From: Streptomyces sp. NBC_01198
Lineage (GTDB): Bacteria; Actinomycetota; Actinomycetes; Streptomycetales; Streptomycetaceae
Direction: 5' to 3'
Length of the DNA: 64,000 nucleotides
Assembly (NCBI RefSeq): GCF_036010485.1
Contig: NZ_CP108568.1
Span: forward strand, 4,037,001-4,101,000
Below are positions 14,487-23,643 of this stretch, in pieces (the stretch's first letter is position 1; every line of letters begins with the position of its first letter). The notes below the pieces were generated by a model, which was given only the letters and a program-made list of their open reading frames with translations, made no database searches and was not told the origin of the DNA. A program made the translations under genes and the position numbers.

Positions 14487-17231
14487 ATGAGCGAGCACCG
14501 TCGCAAGCCGCCGCAGTCGCCTGCCGGCGGCCGTGCTGCCGCCCGGCGAGGGGGACCGCAGCCGACGCCCCCGTCCTCCGGCGGCCGCCCGGCTGCCGGC
14601 GGCCCCCCCGCGGACGCCCGTGGCGGACGCGGGACGCCGACCGGTTCGCCGAGCGGTGCCCACAGCGGGCCGTCCGCAACACCCCCCGGTTCCGGGGGCG
14701 GTGGCGAGCCCTACCAGGGCAGGGCCGCGGCACGCCGTGCCACCCAGGGCCGTAGCGGTGGCCGGCGCAGGGGCGCGGGTGGCGGCCCCGGGGGTCCCGG
14801 CGGCCCGGGAGGGCCCGGCACGGGCGGCCCCGCGGGCCGCGGCGGCCGCGGTCCCGGACGGCGGCCGGCCAAGAAGCGCTTCATCGACTACCCGCGGTTC
14901 GGCAAGGAGGGCTGGCGTCACTGGATGCCGTCCTGGCGCCAGGTCACGGCGATCTTCGTCGGCTGCGTCGGCACCCTGGTCGGCATCGTCGGCATCGCCT
15001 ACGCCATGGTCGACGTCCCGAACGAGAACAAGGCGGCCATCGCCCAGAACAACGTCTACTACTGGGCCGATGGCAGCCGCATGGTGACCAGCGGCGGCGT
15101 CAACCGGCAGAACATCCCGTACGAGAAGATCCCCAGGGCGATGCGCTACGCGGTGATCTCGGCGGAGAACAAGACCTTCGAGACCGATTCGGGTGTCGAC
15201 CCGACGGGTATCGCCCGCGCACTGTTCAACATGGCCAAGGGCGGCGAGACGCAGGGCGGCTCGACGATCACCCAGCAGTACGTCAAGAACACGATGCTCG
15301 ACCAGTCGCAGACGATCAGCCGCAAGTTCAAAGAGCTGTTCATCTCCATAAAGGTCGGTGCGAAGCTCAAAAAGAACGACATCATCACCGGCTACCTGAA
15401 CACCTCATACTTCGGCCGCGGTGCCTACGGCATCCAGGCAGCCTCGCAGACGTACTACGGCATCGACGCGGAGGACCTGAACCCGAGCCAGTGCGCGATG
15501 CTCGCCGCGCTGCTCAAGGGGCCGACGTACTACGACCCCAACGGCAACCCGGGCATCGACCCGGCCGCGAACGCCGACGCGAACACCGCTCGGGCCAAGG
15601 ACCGGTGGGAGTCGATCCTCAACAACGAGGTGCGCTTCGATCACATGACCGCGGCCGACCGCGCGCAGTACACGAAGTTCCCGATGCCGCAGGGCCTCAA
15701 GGCGCAGGCCGGGATGAACGGCCAGATCGGCTATCTCGTCGACACTGCGAACAACTACGTCACCACGCACTCGAAACCCAAGATCACCCAGGCCCAGCTC
15801 GACAAGGGTGGCTTCCAGATCTACACCACCTTCCAGAAGGACAAGGTCAACGAGCTCAAGACCTCTGTCGAGAAGGTGCGTGCGCAGAAGATCAAACCGG
15901 GCGCCGGGCACAAGTACACCGGCAGTGACCACACCTTCGACGGTGACGCCGACACCAACGTCCAGTTCGGTGCGGCCTCCGTCGTCCCCGGCGACGGCAA
16001 GATCGTGGCGATCTACGGCGGCGCGGGCTACGACAAGGGCGAGTTCACCAACAACGCCGACACCAAGGGTGTCCCGGTCGGGTCGACGTTCAAGCCGTTC
16101 GTGCTCGCCGCGGCGATGACCTACGGCACCAACTACAGCGACAACAAACCGCTGACGCCGGACAGCAAGTACAACGGCAACGACCTGATCCCGATCATGG
16201 ATCACAACGGCAAGCCGGTCCTCACCAAGGAAAACACCGTCTTCAAGCAGAAGAACGAGTCGGGCAAGAAATGGGGCTACATCACCCTGAACAAGGCGAT
16301 GGAGCAGTCCATCAACAGCCCGTTCGTCCAGCTCGGTGAGGACGTCGGCCTGGACAAGGTCGAGGAAACGGCCATCAGGGCCGGACTGCTCAAGGACTAC
16401 ATGGGGGACCTGGTCGCCTCCTACTCCATCGGCACCGCGACCCCCAGCGCGATCCGGATGGCGAACGCGTACGGCACCTTCGCCGACTCCGGTGCGGCGG
16501 TCGAGCCGTACTCGGTGACCAAGCTGCTCCACGACGGCGACGACGACCACGACTTCCAGAAGCCGGAGCGGACGAAGTCGCCGGCGCTGAGACCTGACGT
16601 CGCCAACACCGTGACCAAGGTGCTGCAGAACGTGGTGAAGAAGGGTACGGGTATGAATGCGCTGGCCCTGGGACGTACCGCGGCCGGCAAGACCGGTACC
16701 ACCGACACCCCGGGCGGTACCCGCTCGGCGTGGTTCGTCGGCTACACCCAGCAGCTGTCCACCTCGGTGGTGATGTTCCGGCAGAACACCAAGGAGAAGA
16801 TGCTGCTGCCGATGAGCGGCACCGGCGGTCCGGACTCCACCACCCACGGTGGTGACATCCCGGCGACCATGTGGACCGACTACATGAAGGCGGCCCTCGG
16901 CAACCAGCGCGACCCGGGCTTCCCGGAGCCGGGCAAGATCGGCGACGGCAAGACGATCAACGAGGCCGGCGCCCCGACGCCGACCCCGTCCATGACGCAG
17001 CCGCCGACGACCACCCCGCCGCCGCCCACCGACACCCCGCCCACGACGGCGCCGCCCACGAGCTCGCCGACCTGGACGCCGCCGACGAACACCTCGCAGC
17101 CGCCCACACCGCCGGACTGCAACATCTTCAACCCCAACTGTCACGACACGACCCCGCCGACGTCGCCGTCCAGCCCACCGACGAGCGGCCCACCGGGGCA
17201 TCACACGAAGGGACCTGACACCGGCGAGTGA
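14487..17231 (+). CDS. class A penicillin-binding protein (transglycosylase/transpeptidase)
   Basis: Bifunctional peptidoglycan synthase of 914 aa. The N-terminus is cytoplasmic and very rich in Gly, Arg and Pro (1-~130), followed by a membrane anchor (AIFVGCVGTLVGIVGIAYAMV, about 155-175). The GT51 transglycosylase domain shows ISAENKTFETDSGVDPTGI, GGSTITQQYVKN and TSYFGRGAYGIQAA. The transpeptidase domain has the serine motif STFK, SIN and KTGT. The C-terminus is a ~90-aa Pro/Thr tail containing one Cys pair (CNIFNPNC). The ATG follows GAGGAG with a 9-base spacer. It stands alone on its strand before the GT87 gene. Confidence 0.92.
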   Translation: MSEHRRKPPQSPAGGRAAARRGGPQPTPPSSGGRPAAGGPPADARGGRGTPTGSPSGAHSGPSATPPGSGGGGEPYQGRAAARRATQGRSGGRRRGAGGGPGGPGGPGGPGTGGPAGRGGRGPGRRPAKKRFIDYPRFGKEGWRHWMPSWRQVTAIFVGCVGTLVGIVGIAYAMVDVPNENKAAIAQNNVYYWADGSRMVTSGGVNRQNIPYEKIPRAMRYAVISAENKTFETDSGVDPTGIARALFNMAKGGETQGGSTITQQYVKNTMLDQSQTISRKFKELFISIKVGAKLKKNDIITGYLNTSYFGRGAYGIQAASQTYYGIDAEDLNPSQCAMLAALLKGPTYYDPNGNPGIDPAANADANTARAKDRWESILNNEVRFDHMTAADRAQYTKFPMPQGLKAQAGMNGQIGYLVDTANNYVTTHSKPKITQAQLDKGGFQIYTTFQKDKVNELKTSVEKVRAQKIKPGAGHKYTGSDHTFDGDADTNVQFGAASVVPGDGKIVAIYGGAGYDKGEFTNNADTKGVPVGSTFKPFVLAAAMTYGTNYSDNKPLTPDSKYNGNDLIPIMDHNGKPVLTKENTVFKQKNESGKKWGYITLNKAMEQSINSPFVQLGEDVGLDKVEETAIRAGLLKDYMGDLVASYSIGTATPSAIRMANAYGTFADSGAAVEPYSVTKLLHDGDDDHDFQKPERTKSPALRPDVANTVTKVLQNVVKKGTGMNALALGRTAAGKTGTTDTPGGTRSAWFVGYTQQLSTSVVMFRQNTKEKMLLPMSGTGGPDSTTHGGDIPATMWTDYMKAALGNQRDPGFPEPGKIGDGKTINEAGAPTPTPSMTQPPTTTPPPPTDTPPTTAPPTSSPTWTPPTNTSQPPTPPDCNIFNPNCHDTTPPTSPSSPPTSGPPGHHTKGPDTGE

Positions 17232-17240
17232 GCCGCACCG

Positions 17241-17285
17241 GACCCCGTGGCAGTCGGCAGCTGACATGTCGACCGCCACGGGGTC
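17241..17285 (+). terminator. stem-loop terminator after the PBP gene
   Basis: An 11-bp perfect stem (17241-17251 with 17275-17285) with a 23-base loop, starting 10 bp after the PBP stop and ending before the GT87 gene. Confidence 0.6.
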
Positions 17286-17321
17286 TGCTGCGTCCACAGT
17301 CCGGTACGGCAGGATGTCGGC

Positions 17322-18836
17322 ATGACGAGCGTGCGCGATCGCGAAGAGGACGGCCTCCCGGAGCTTCCGGTGCGTCCCACCGACGAGGACCCGCTGGCCG
17401 CCACGGCCAGTGAACTCATCGGCGGGCCGGCCGGCAAACACGCCGGGACCGGCGGCCACCGCTGGTGGAACGCCCTGCGCGTGATGGTGCTGATCGTCAT
17501 CGGCATGTTCGCGCTGGGCATGGTGCAGAAGGTGCCCTGCTACGACGGCGGCTGGTTCCAGGGCGGGGACCCGCAGTACATCCACGCCTGCTACTCCGAC
17601 ATCCCGCACCTCTACCACGACCGCGGTTTCGCCGCCGACGTGGTGCCGTACTTCGACAGCATTCCCGGGTCCATCTCCGGCAGCGGTTTCCACCACCTGG
17701 AATACCCGGTCCTCACCGGGCTCTTCATGGAGGTCGCCTCCTGGCTGACTCCGCACGGCGGCAGTATGGAGCACCGGTCCCAGATCTACTGGATCGTGAA
17801 CTCCGGCATGCTGCTGCTCTGCGCGATCGCGCTGGTGGTGGTGGTCTCCCGCACCAACCGGCGGCGCCCGTGGGATGGCCTGTTCATCGCCCTGTCCCCC
17901 GCGCTGGCGCTGTCCGCGACGATCAACTGGGACCTGTTCGCGGTGGCGCTGGCGTCGGTGGGCCTGCTGCTGTGGGCCCGCAGCCGGCCACTGGCCGCCG
18001 GTGTGCTGATCGGCCTGGCCACCGCCGCCAAGCTCTACCCGGTCCTGCTGCTGCTCGCGATCGGCCTGCTCTGCCTGCGCGCGGGCAGGATGCGGGCCTT
18101 CGGCACGGCGCTGGCGGGCGCGGTGGGCGCCTGGCTGGTGGTCAACCTGCCGGTGATGCTGCTGGCCAGGTCCGGCTGGGCGGAGTTCTACGACTACAGC
18201 CGTAGCAGAGGCGTCGACTACGGCTCGGTGTGGCTGATCATCATGCAGCGCACCGGCAACCCGCTCAGCGGCGTCAGCGCGTACGTCGCCGCGCTGCTGA
18301 TCCTGCTGTGCGCCGGGATCGCCGCCCTGACCTTCTACGCGCCCCGGCGGCCACGGCTGGGCCAGATCGCCTTCCTGGTGGTGGCCGCGCTCATCGTCAG
18401 CAACAAGGTCTACTCGCCGCAGTACGTGCTGTGGCTGCTGCCGCTGGCGGTGCTCGCCCGGCCGCGCTGGCGCGACCTGCTGATCTGGCAGGGCGCCGAG
18501 GTGCTGTACTACGTCGCGATCTGGATGCAGCTGGCCTATGTCACCGGTGGCACCAAGCACCACGGCCTGTCGGCCGACGGCTACCACCTGGCGATCGCCC
18601 TGCACCTGCTGGGCGTGCTCTACCTGTCCGGGGTGGTGGTCAGGGACATCCTGCTGCCGCAGCACGACGTCCTGCGGCAGGACGGTGAGGACGATCCTTC
18701 AGGCGGGGTGCTCGACGGAGCCGAGGACGCCTTCGTCCTGGGCTTCGTCCCCGAGGAGGGGCGGCATCCGTACCCGCAGGAGCCGGCCGCGAGCGGTGTC
18801 GGGAGCGGCAGCGGGACCGGCAGCTACGACGCCTGA
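17322..18836 (+). CDS. GT87-type polyprenol-phosphate-dependent glycosyltransferase (DUF2029)
   Basis: Integral membrane protein of 504 aa with about 10-12 hydrophobic segments. It resembles mycobacterial PimE-type alpha-mannosyltransferases (GT-C fold): an aspartate-bearing periplasmic loop after the first helix (PCYDGGWFQGGDP), LYHDRGF, a middle WDLFAVALASVGLL, and late VYSPQYVLWLLPL, all typical of DUF2029. The substrate is probably a polyprenyl-phosphate sugar; the acceptor is unknown. The 3' end overlaps the convergent alanine-racemase-like gene by 13 bp. The setting among PBP, FemX and an alr-like gene suggests a cell-envelope role. Confidence 0.82.
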   Translation: MTSVRDREEDGLPELPVRPTDEDPLAATASELIGGPAGKHAGTGGHRWWNALRVMVLIVIGMFALGMVQKVPCYDGGWFQGGDPQYIHACYSDIPHLYHDRGFAADVVPYFDSIPGSISGSGFHHLEYPVLTGLFMEVASWLTPHGGSMEHRSQIYWIVNSGMLLLCAIALVVVVSRTNRRRPWDGLFIALSPALALSATINWDLFAVALASVGLLLWARSRPLAAGVLIGLATAAKLYPVLLLLAIGLLCLRAGRMRAFGTALAGAVGAWLVVNLPVMLLARSGWAEFYDYSRSRGVDYGSVWLIIMQRTGNPLSGVSAYVAALLILLCAGIAALTFYAPRRPRLGQIAFLVVAALIVSNKVYSPQYVLWLLPLAVLARPRWRDLLIWQGAEVLYYVAIWMQLAYVTGGTKHHGLSADGYHLAIALHLLGVLYLSGVVVRDILLPQHDVLRQDGEDDPSGGVLDGAEDAFVLGFVPEEGRHPYPQEPAASGVGSGSGTGSYDA

Positions 18837-19864
18837 CGGTCCACGATCCGGTCGAACTGGGTCGTGGTGTGCCGCAGGTGCGCCACCAGCTCGTCACCGA
18901 CGGCGGGCGGTGCCACATCGCCCGGCAGGAAGAGGATCGAGACCTGCATGTGCGGCGGCTCGGCGAACCAGCGCTGCTTGCCGGCCCACACGAACGGCGA
19001 CAGGTTGCGGTTGACGGTGGCCAGGCCCGCCCTGGCCACCCCCTTGGCCCGCGGCATCAGGCCGTGCAGCGCCTTGGGCGCCTCCAGGCCCACACCGTGC
19101 GAGGTGCCGCCGGCCACGACCACCAGGTGGCCGTTGTCCGTGGCCTTCTCCTGCCGGTAGCCGTACCGCTCGCCCTTGGCGATCCGGGTCACGTCGAGCA
19201 CGGCGCCGCGGTACTCGGTCGCGTCGTGGTCGCCGAGCCACATCCGGGTGCCGATCCTGGCCCGGAAGCGGGTCTGCGGGAACTGCTGCTGGAGAGCGGC
19301 CTGCTCGGTCGCCTTGAGATGGCTGACGAACATCGTGTGCAGCGGCAGCCTGGCCGCCCGCAGCCGCTCCATCCAGGCGAAGACCTCCTCCACCGCGTCG
19401 CTGCCGTCGGTGCGGTCCAGCGGCAGGTGGATCGCGAAGCCCTCCAGGCGGACGTCGTCGATCGCGGTGTGCAGCTTGCCCAGGTCCTCCTCGGCCACCC
19501 CGTGCCGCCGCATCGAGCTCATCACCTCGATGACGACCCGGGCGCCGACCAGCCCGCGCACGCCCTCCACCGAGGAGACCGAGCGGATCGCCCGGTCCGG
19601 CAGCGGCACCGGCTCCTCGCCGAGCCGGTAGGGGGTCAGGACGAGGATGTCGCCGCCGAAGTAGTCCTTGATCCTGGCCGCTTCGTAGGTGGTGCCCACC
19701 GCGAGCATGTCGGACCGCAGCCGGGTCGCCTCGTCGGCGAGCCGTTCGTGGCCGAAGCCGTAGCCGTTCCCCTTGCAGACCGGGACGAGACCGGGGAACT
19801 GGTCGGCCACCTGGTGCTGGTGGGCACGCCAGCGTGCGGTGTCGACATACAGGGTGAGCGCCAT
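18824..19864 (-). CDS. alanine racemase N-terminal-domain (PLP-binding) protein
   Basis: A 346-aa protein with the type III PLP barrel. The lysine motif reads PVCKGNGYGFGHERLADEA (about 28-46), equivalent to the VxKANAYGHG motif of alanine racemase. The rest of the chain departs from true Alr: no catalytic tyrosine motif of the Alr C-terminal domain is recognisable. It may be a racemase-like enzyme or a PLP-binding protein acting with the adjacent FemX gene, which is 65 bp upstream on the same strand. The activity is not known to me. Confidence 0.75.
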   Translation of the reverse strand: MALTLYVDTARWRAHQHQVADQFPGLVPVCKGNGYGFGHERLADEATRLRSDMLAVGTTYEAARIKDYFGGDILVLTPYRLGEEPVPLPDRAIRSVSSVEGVRGLVGARVVIEVMSSMRRHGVAEEDLGKLHTAIDDVRLEGFAIHLPLDRTDGSDAVEEVFAWMERLRAARLPLHTMFVSHLKATEQAALQQQFPQTRFRARIGTRMWLGDHDATEYRGAVLDVTRIAKGERYGYRQEKATDNGHLVVVAGGTSHGVGLEAPKALHGLMPRAKGVARAGLATVNRNLSPFVWAGKQRWFAEPPHMQVSILFLPGDVAPPAVGDELVAHLRHTTTQFDRIVDRQAS

Positions 19865-19929
19865 GGCCTGATCAGGACCTTCCTATCGGGTTGCCCCCCG
19901 GACTTCGGTCCCGAGGGAGAGTCGGCCGG

Positions 19930-21069
19930 TCAGCGGCGCGACATGTAGATGTCGAGTGCCTTGTGGAGCAGCTTGTTGAGCGGGAAATCCCACTCGCCCA
20001 AGTATTCGGCAGCCTGCCCGCCGGTGCCCACCTTGAACTGGATCAGACCGAACAGGTGGTCGGTCTCGTCGAGCGAGTCGCTGATGCCGCGCAGATCGTA
20101 GACGCTGGCGCCCATGGCGTACGCGTCCCGCAGCATCCGCCATTGCATGGCGTTGGAAGGACGCACCTCGCGCTTGTGGTTGGCGGAGGCGCCGTACGAA
20201 TACCAGACGTGCCGGCCGACGGTGAGCATGGTGGCCGCGGCGACCGCCTCGCCCTCGTGCACGGCCAGGTAGAGCCGCATCCGGTTGGCGTCCTCGGCAT
20301 TGAGCTTGGTCCACATGCGCTGGAAGTACGACAGCGGGCGCGGGCGGAACTGGTCGCGCACCGCGGTGATCTCGTACAGCTGCTGCCAGGCCGGCAGGTC
20401 GTCGTAGCCGCCCTGGATGACCTGGACCCCGGCCTTCTCGGCCTTCTTGATGTTGCGGCGCCACAGCTGGTTGAAGTTCTTCAGGATGTCGTCGAGCGAG
20501 CGGTTCTCCAGCGGCACCTGGTAGACGTAGCGCGGCTGCACGTCGCCGAAGCCGGCGCCGCCGTCCTCGCCCTGCTGCCAGCCCATCCGGCGCAGCCGCT
20601 CGGCCACCTCGAAGGCGCGCGGCTCGATGAAGTCGGCCTCGACGTCACGCAGCCGCTTGATGTCGGGGTCGGCGATGCCCGCCTTGATCGTGTTGGCGTC
20701 CCACCGGCGGATTATCACCGGCGGACCCATCTTGACGGTGAAGGCGCCCTGCTGCTTCAGGTGCCGGAGCATCGGCTGCAGCCACTCGTCGAGATTGGGC
20801 GCGTACCAGTTGATGACCGGGCCCTCGGGCATATAGGCCAGATAGCGCTTGACCTTGGGCAGCTGCCGGTAGAGGACCAGGCCCACGCCGACGAGCTGGC
20901 CGCCCTTGACCGGCTGGCCGGGCTGCTCGTCGAACCAGCCGAGACTCTCCGACCGCCACTCGGACTTCACGTCGGCCCATGCCGGGACCTGGCAGTGGCT
21001 CGCCGAGGGCAGGCTCTGGATGTAGGCCAGGTGCTGCTCTCGGCTGATGGTCCTCAGGGTCAGGCTCAT
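19930..21069 (-). CDS. femX: FemX-type peptidoglycan bridge-forming aminoacyltransferase
   Basis: FemABX-family enzyme of 379 aa that uses an aminoacyl-tRNA to add the first interpeptide-bridge residue (Gly in Streptomyces) to the peptidoglycan precursor. It shows the two-GNAT-domain layout: an N-terminal part with HCQVPAWADVKSEW and GVGLVLYRQLPKVKRYLAYMPEGPV, a helical insertion (IKKAEKAGVQV), and a second domain ending in ANHKREVRPSNAMQWRMLRD and YDLRGI, which are hallmarks of the family. FemX is essential in S. coelicolor as I recall. The neighbouring PBP and alr-like genes fit a wall-assembly cluster. Confidence 0.88.
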   Translation of the reverse strand: MSLTLRTISREQHLAYIQSLPSASHCQVPAWADVKSEWRSESLGWFDEQPGQPVKGGQLVGVGLVLYRQLPKVKRYLAYMPEGPVINWYAPNLDEWLQPMLRHLKQQGAFTVKMGPPVIIRRWDANTIKAGIADPDIKRLRDVEADFIEPRAFEVAERLRRMGWQQGEDGGAGFGDVQPRYVYQVPLENRSLDDILKNFNQLWRRNIKKAEKAGVQVIQGGYDDLPAWQQLYEITAVRDQFRPRPLSYFQRMWTKLNAEDANRMRLYLAVHEGEAVAAATMLTVGRHVWYSYGASANHKREVRPSNAMQWRMLRDAYAMGASVYDLRGISDSLDETDHLFGLIQFKVGTGGQAAEYLGEWDFPLNKLLHKALDIYMSRR

Positions 21070-21149
21070 GCGGGGCGCTCCCCATGCTCACGACTGCGGG
21101 CTTATCTGGCCCGAAGCCTACTGTGCAGGGGGAGCCGTCCCACCAGCCC

Positions 21150-21175
21150 TGTGGACAACGGCGCGGCTTTCCACA
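21150..21175. promoter_or_regulatory. DnaA-box-like pair between femX and a small membrane protein gene
   Basis: 21150-21158 on the minus strand is TTGTCCACA, the exact Streptomyces DnaA-box consensus. A weaker plus-strand copy (CTTTCCACA, two mismatches) is at 21167-21175. Both are in the 130-bp gap upstream of femX. Confidence 0.5.
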
Positions 21176-21199
21176 GGCCCCGCCGTCCGGTCGGCGCAG

Positions 21200-21529
21200 C
21201 TACCAGAGCCCGCCGGTCAGGCCGCCGTGCGCCACTCCGAGGTAGAAGCCGACCGCGGCCGCGCCCAGGCCGATGATCAGAACGAAGCGCTGGGTCGTGG
21301 TGGCGGAGATGAACTGGCCGTAGCCCCCGGTGAAGATCCCGACCAGGCCGCTCCACGAGCTCAGCAGGTGCTGGCTGTCGAAGATCGACGAGATGGAGGC
21401 GATGGCGCCGAGGATCAGCGTGACGATCGCGAGCGTGTTGACCAGCGGATGCGGCCGGCCGTCGGTGTTGAAGGTGAGCTGGTGGCTGTGGAAGGTCAGC
21501 TGATGGGTCCGTTCCGCGTGCTGTGCCAT
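21200..21529 (-). CDS. small conserved membrane protein
   Basis: A 109-aa protein. A His-rich, hydrophilic N-terminus (residues 1-28) is followed by membrane segments at about 30-50 (TLAIVTLILGAIASI) and 81-100 (FVLIIGLGAAAVGFYLG), with a Gly-rich loop between. I do not recognise a function. The position between femX and rpsF is conserved in Streptomyces as I remember the locus. The ATG is preceded by GGAGGTG with a 7-base spacer. Homology to a known family would need a search. Confidence 0.7.
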   Translation of the reverse strand: MAQHAERTHQLTFHSHQLTFNTDGRPHPLVNTLAIVTLILGAIASISSIFDSQHLLSSWSGLVGIFTGGYGQFISATTTQRFVLIIGLGAAAVGFYLGVAHGGLTGGLW

Positions 21530-21612
21530 GGGGCACCTCCGTGACGGAGAAGTGGCGGGCTGTAGCGCCCGCGCACCCGATGTGTACAGATTGCGGGCAT
21601 AAGGGGGCGGAT

Positions 21613-21642
21613 TTCAACCCGGGGGACCGAGGCGGGTAGTCT
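21613..21642 (+). promoter_or_regulatory. candidate promoter of the rpsF operon
   Basis: TTCAAC (21613-21618), 18-base spacer, TAGTCT (21637-21642). It lies about 155 bp upstream of rpsF and is the best vegetative-type match in the gap, implying a leader of about 150 nt. Confidence 0.4.
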
Positions 21643-21750
21643 GTACGGTCTGCACCGGTGTCTGCGCTGGGCTGAACCGGGCAGTCCGAGGTTTTCCTTC
21701 GGCTGTCAGTGGCCCGCGTTACCGTTGCGACGCAGATACAAACCCTCCTG

Positions 21751-21767
21751 CCACGGAAACGCCGTGG
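21751..21767 (+). promoter_or_regulatory. leader hairpin upstream of rpsF
   Basis: A 6-bp perfect stem CCACGG/CCGTGG closes a 5-base loop, 31 bp upstream of the rpsF ATG. Leaders of rpsF-rpsR operons often carry an S6:S18-binding RNA motif for autogenous control; whether this hairpin belongs to that motif cannot be decided by eye. Confidence 0.35.
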
Positions 21768-21797
21768 CCGCTGAGTCCAAAGGAGGCGGGTTCCACT

Positions 21798-22088
21798 ATG
21801 CGTCACTACGAGCTCATGCTCATTCTCGACCCCGATCTTGAGGAGCGCGCTGTCTCCCCGCTGATCGAGTCCTTCCTGTCCGTCGTCCGCAATGGCGGCG
21901 GCAGCGTGGAGAAGGTCGACACCTGGGGCCGTCGTCGTCTCGCCTATGAGATCAACAAGAAGCCCGAGGGCATCTACTCGGTCGTCGACCTCAAGGCCTC
22001 GCCTGATGTCGTCAAGGAGCTGGACCGTCAGCTCAACCTGAACGAGTCGGTGCTGCGGACCAAGGTCCTCCGTCCGGAACTGCACTAG
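21798..22088 (+). CDS. rpsF: 30S ribosomal protein bS6
   Basis: A 96-aa ribosomal protein that binds 16S rRNA together with bS18. It begins [16 protein letters not shown] and contains [20 protein letters not shown], both hallmarks of bS6, and ends at the usual bacterial length. AAAGGAGG lies upstream of the ATG at a good distance. It is the first gene of the rpsF-ssb-rpsR-rplI operon. Confidence 0.97.
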   Translation: MRHYELMLILDPDLEERAVSPLIESFLSVVRNGGGSVEKVDTWGRRRLAYEINKKPEGIYSVVDLKASPDVVKELDRQLNLNESVLRTKVLRPELH

Positions 22089-22146
22089 TCCGGACTTCGA
22101 GTAGCAGTCAGTCAGCACTGCCCAAAGCCAGTCGAGAGGTCACCCC

Positions 22147-22758
22147 ATGGCAGGCGAGACCGTCATCACGGTCGTCGGCAATCTTGTCGACGACCCCGAG
22201 CTGCGCTTCACCCCGTCCGGTGCGGCGGTCGCGAAGTTCCGCGTCGCGTCCACTCCCCGCACCTTCGACCGGCAGACCAACGAGTGGAAGGACGGCGAGA
22301 GCCTGTTCCTGACCTGCTCGGTCTGGCGGCAGGCGGCGGAGAACGTCGCCGAGTCGCTTCAGCGAGGCATGCGCGTCATCGTGCAGGGCCGGCTGAAGCA
22401 GCGGTCCTACGAGGACCGCGAGGGCGTCAAGCGGACGGTCTACGAGCTGGACGTCGATGAGGTCGGCGCCAGCCTCAGGAGTGCCACGGCCAAGGTCACC
22501 AAGACCAGCGGCGGTGGCGGTCGTGGCGGCCAGCAGGGCGGTTACGGCTCGGGCGGCGGCCAGGGTGGCGGCAGCTGGGGCGGCGGCTCCGGCGGCCAGC
22601 CGGGCGGCGGCGGTGCTCCCGCCGACGACCCCTGGGCCACCAGCGCACCGGCCGGCGGCGGCCAGCCGGGCGCCGCAGGCGGCGGGCAGGGTGGCGGCGG
22701 CTGGGGCGGAAGCCCCGGTTCGTCCGGCGGCGGCTACTCGGACGAGCCGCCCTTCTAG
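22147..22758 (+). CDS. ssb: single-stranded DNA-binding protein
   Basis: A 203-aa SSB. The OB-fold spans about 1-112: [20 protein letters not shown], then [19 protein letters not shown] and [21 protein letters not shown] long Gly/Gln-rich linker of ~80 aa follows, then the acidic tip DEPPF that binds replication and repair partners. The position between rpsF and rpsR is the normal one for the main actinobacterial SSB. Confidence 0.97.
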   Translation: MAGETVITVVGNLVDDPELRFTPSGAAVAKFRVASTPRTFDRQTNEWKDGESLFLTCSVWRQAAENVAESLQRGMRVIVQGRLKQRSYEDREGVKRTVYELDVDEVGASLRSATAKVTKTSGGGGRGGQQGGYGSGGGQGGGSWGGGSGGQPGGGGAPADDPWATSAPAGGGQPGAAGGGQGGGGWGGSPGSSGGGYSDEPPF

Positions 22759-22800
22759 GGCGGACCCTCACACACTTCGTGATCGCATAGGAGAATCACC

Positions 22801-23037
22801 ATGGCGAAGCCGCCCCCGCGCAAGCCGAAGAAGAAGGTCTGCGCGTTCTGCAAGGACAAGACCGTGTACGTGGACTACAAGGACACGAACATGCTGCGGA
22901 AGTTCATTTCCGACCGCGGCAAGATCCGTGCCCGCCGCGTCACCGGCAACTGCACGCAGCACCAGCGCGACGTCGCCACGGCCGTCAAGAACAGCCGTGA
23001 GATGGCGCTGCTGCCGTACACGTCGACCGCTCGATAA
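22801..23037 (+). CDS. rpsR: 30S ribosomal protein bS18, zinc-binding form
   Basis: A 78-aa ribosomal protein. The body [19 protein letters not shown] and the N-terminal CAFC, with the later Cys and His, mark the cysteine-containing (C+, zinc-binding) form rather than the zinc-independent paralogue made under zinc starvation in Streptomyces. GGAG is 8 bases before the ATG. It is in operon with ssb and rplI. Confidence 0.96.
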   Translation: MAKPPPRKPKKKVCAFCKDKTVYVDYKDTNMLRKFISDRGKIRARRVTGNCTQHQRDVATAVKNSREMALLPYTSTAR

Positions 23038-23055
23038 GGAAAGGGTGACCAGATA

Positions 23056-23505
23056 ATGTCCAAGATCATCCTTACCAACGAGGTCAGCGGCCTCGGTGCC
23101 GCCGGCGACATCGTCGACGTCAAGCCGGGCTACGCCCGCAACTACCTGATCCCGCGGGGCTTCGCCATCGCGTGGACCAAGGGTGGCGAGAAGGACGTCG
23201 AGCAGATCCGTCGTGCCCGTCGCATCCGCGAGATCCACTCGCTGGACGACGCGAACGTGGTCAAGGCGCAGCTGCAGGCCGTCAAGGTCAAGCTGAGCAC
23301 CCGCGCCGGTGACACCGGCCGGCTCTTCGGCTCCATCACCCCGGCCGACATCGCTGCGGCGATCAAGACCGCCGGTGGTCCGGTCGTCGACAAGCGCCGG
23401 GTCGAGGTCGCCGCGCCGATCAAGACGCTCGGCGCGCACAAGGTGTCGGTGCGCCTGCACCCCGAGGTCGAGGCTGTCCTCGACCTGGAGGTCGTGGCGG
23501 CGTAA
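23056..23505 (+). CDS. rplI: 50S ribosomal protein bL9
   Basis: A 149-aa ribosomal protein. The N-terminal RNA-binding domain reads [20 protein letters not shown] then [15 protein letters not shown], followed by the connecting helix and a C-terminal domain ending [14 protein letters not shown]. It is the last gene of the rpsF operon; the stop is followed within 20 bp by a parS-type site and a strong stem-loop. Confidence 0.97.
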   Translation: MSKIILTNEVSGLGAAGDIVDVKPGYARNYLIPRGFAIAWTKGGEKDVEQIRRARRIREIHSLDDANVVKAQLQAVKVKLSTRAGDTGRLFGSITPADIAAAIKTAGGPVVDKRRVEVAAPIKTLGAHKVSVRLHPEVEAVLDLEVVAA

Positions 23506-23524
23506 CGCCCCCTTTGCTCGGCAT

Positions 23525-23538
23525 GTTCCACGTGGAAC
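23525..23538. other. parS-type ParB binding site (GTTCCACGTGGAAC)
   Basis: Perfect palindrome in the intergenic region between rplI and its terminator, so it is not constrained by coding. Confidence 0.8.
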
Positions 23539-23540
23539 AC

Positions 23541-23578
23541 CAGGGCCGGGTGCCCCCGCGAGGGGGTGCCCGGCCCTG
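23541..23578 (+). terminator. terminator of the rpsF-rplI operon
   Basis: Long stem-loop: the outer 10 bp pair perfectly, then a TG/TG mismatch, then 5 bp around a GCGA loop. It lies 36-73 bp after the rplI stop and before the convergent MATE gene. Confidence 0.8.
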
Positions 23579-23643
23579 GCACATGTCCGTGCGGGCCGTG
23601 TCTCCGCCCTGTGGTCGGGTGCCCCCCGGCGGGAGGCCGCGGC

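Noticed and set aside
15405..18665. A 1086-codon open frame on the minus strand opposite the PBP and GT87 genes
   Set aside because: It is low-complexity, Arg/Val/Gly-rich, with no motif. The plus-strand genes have clear domains.
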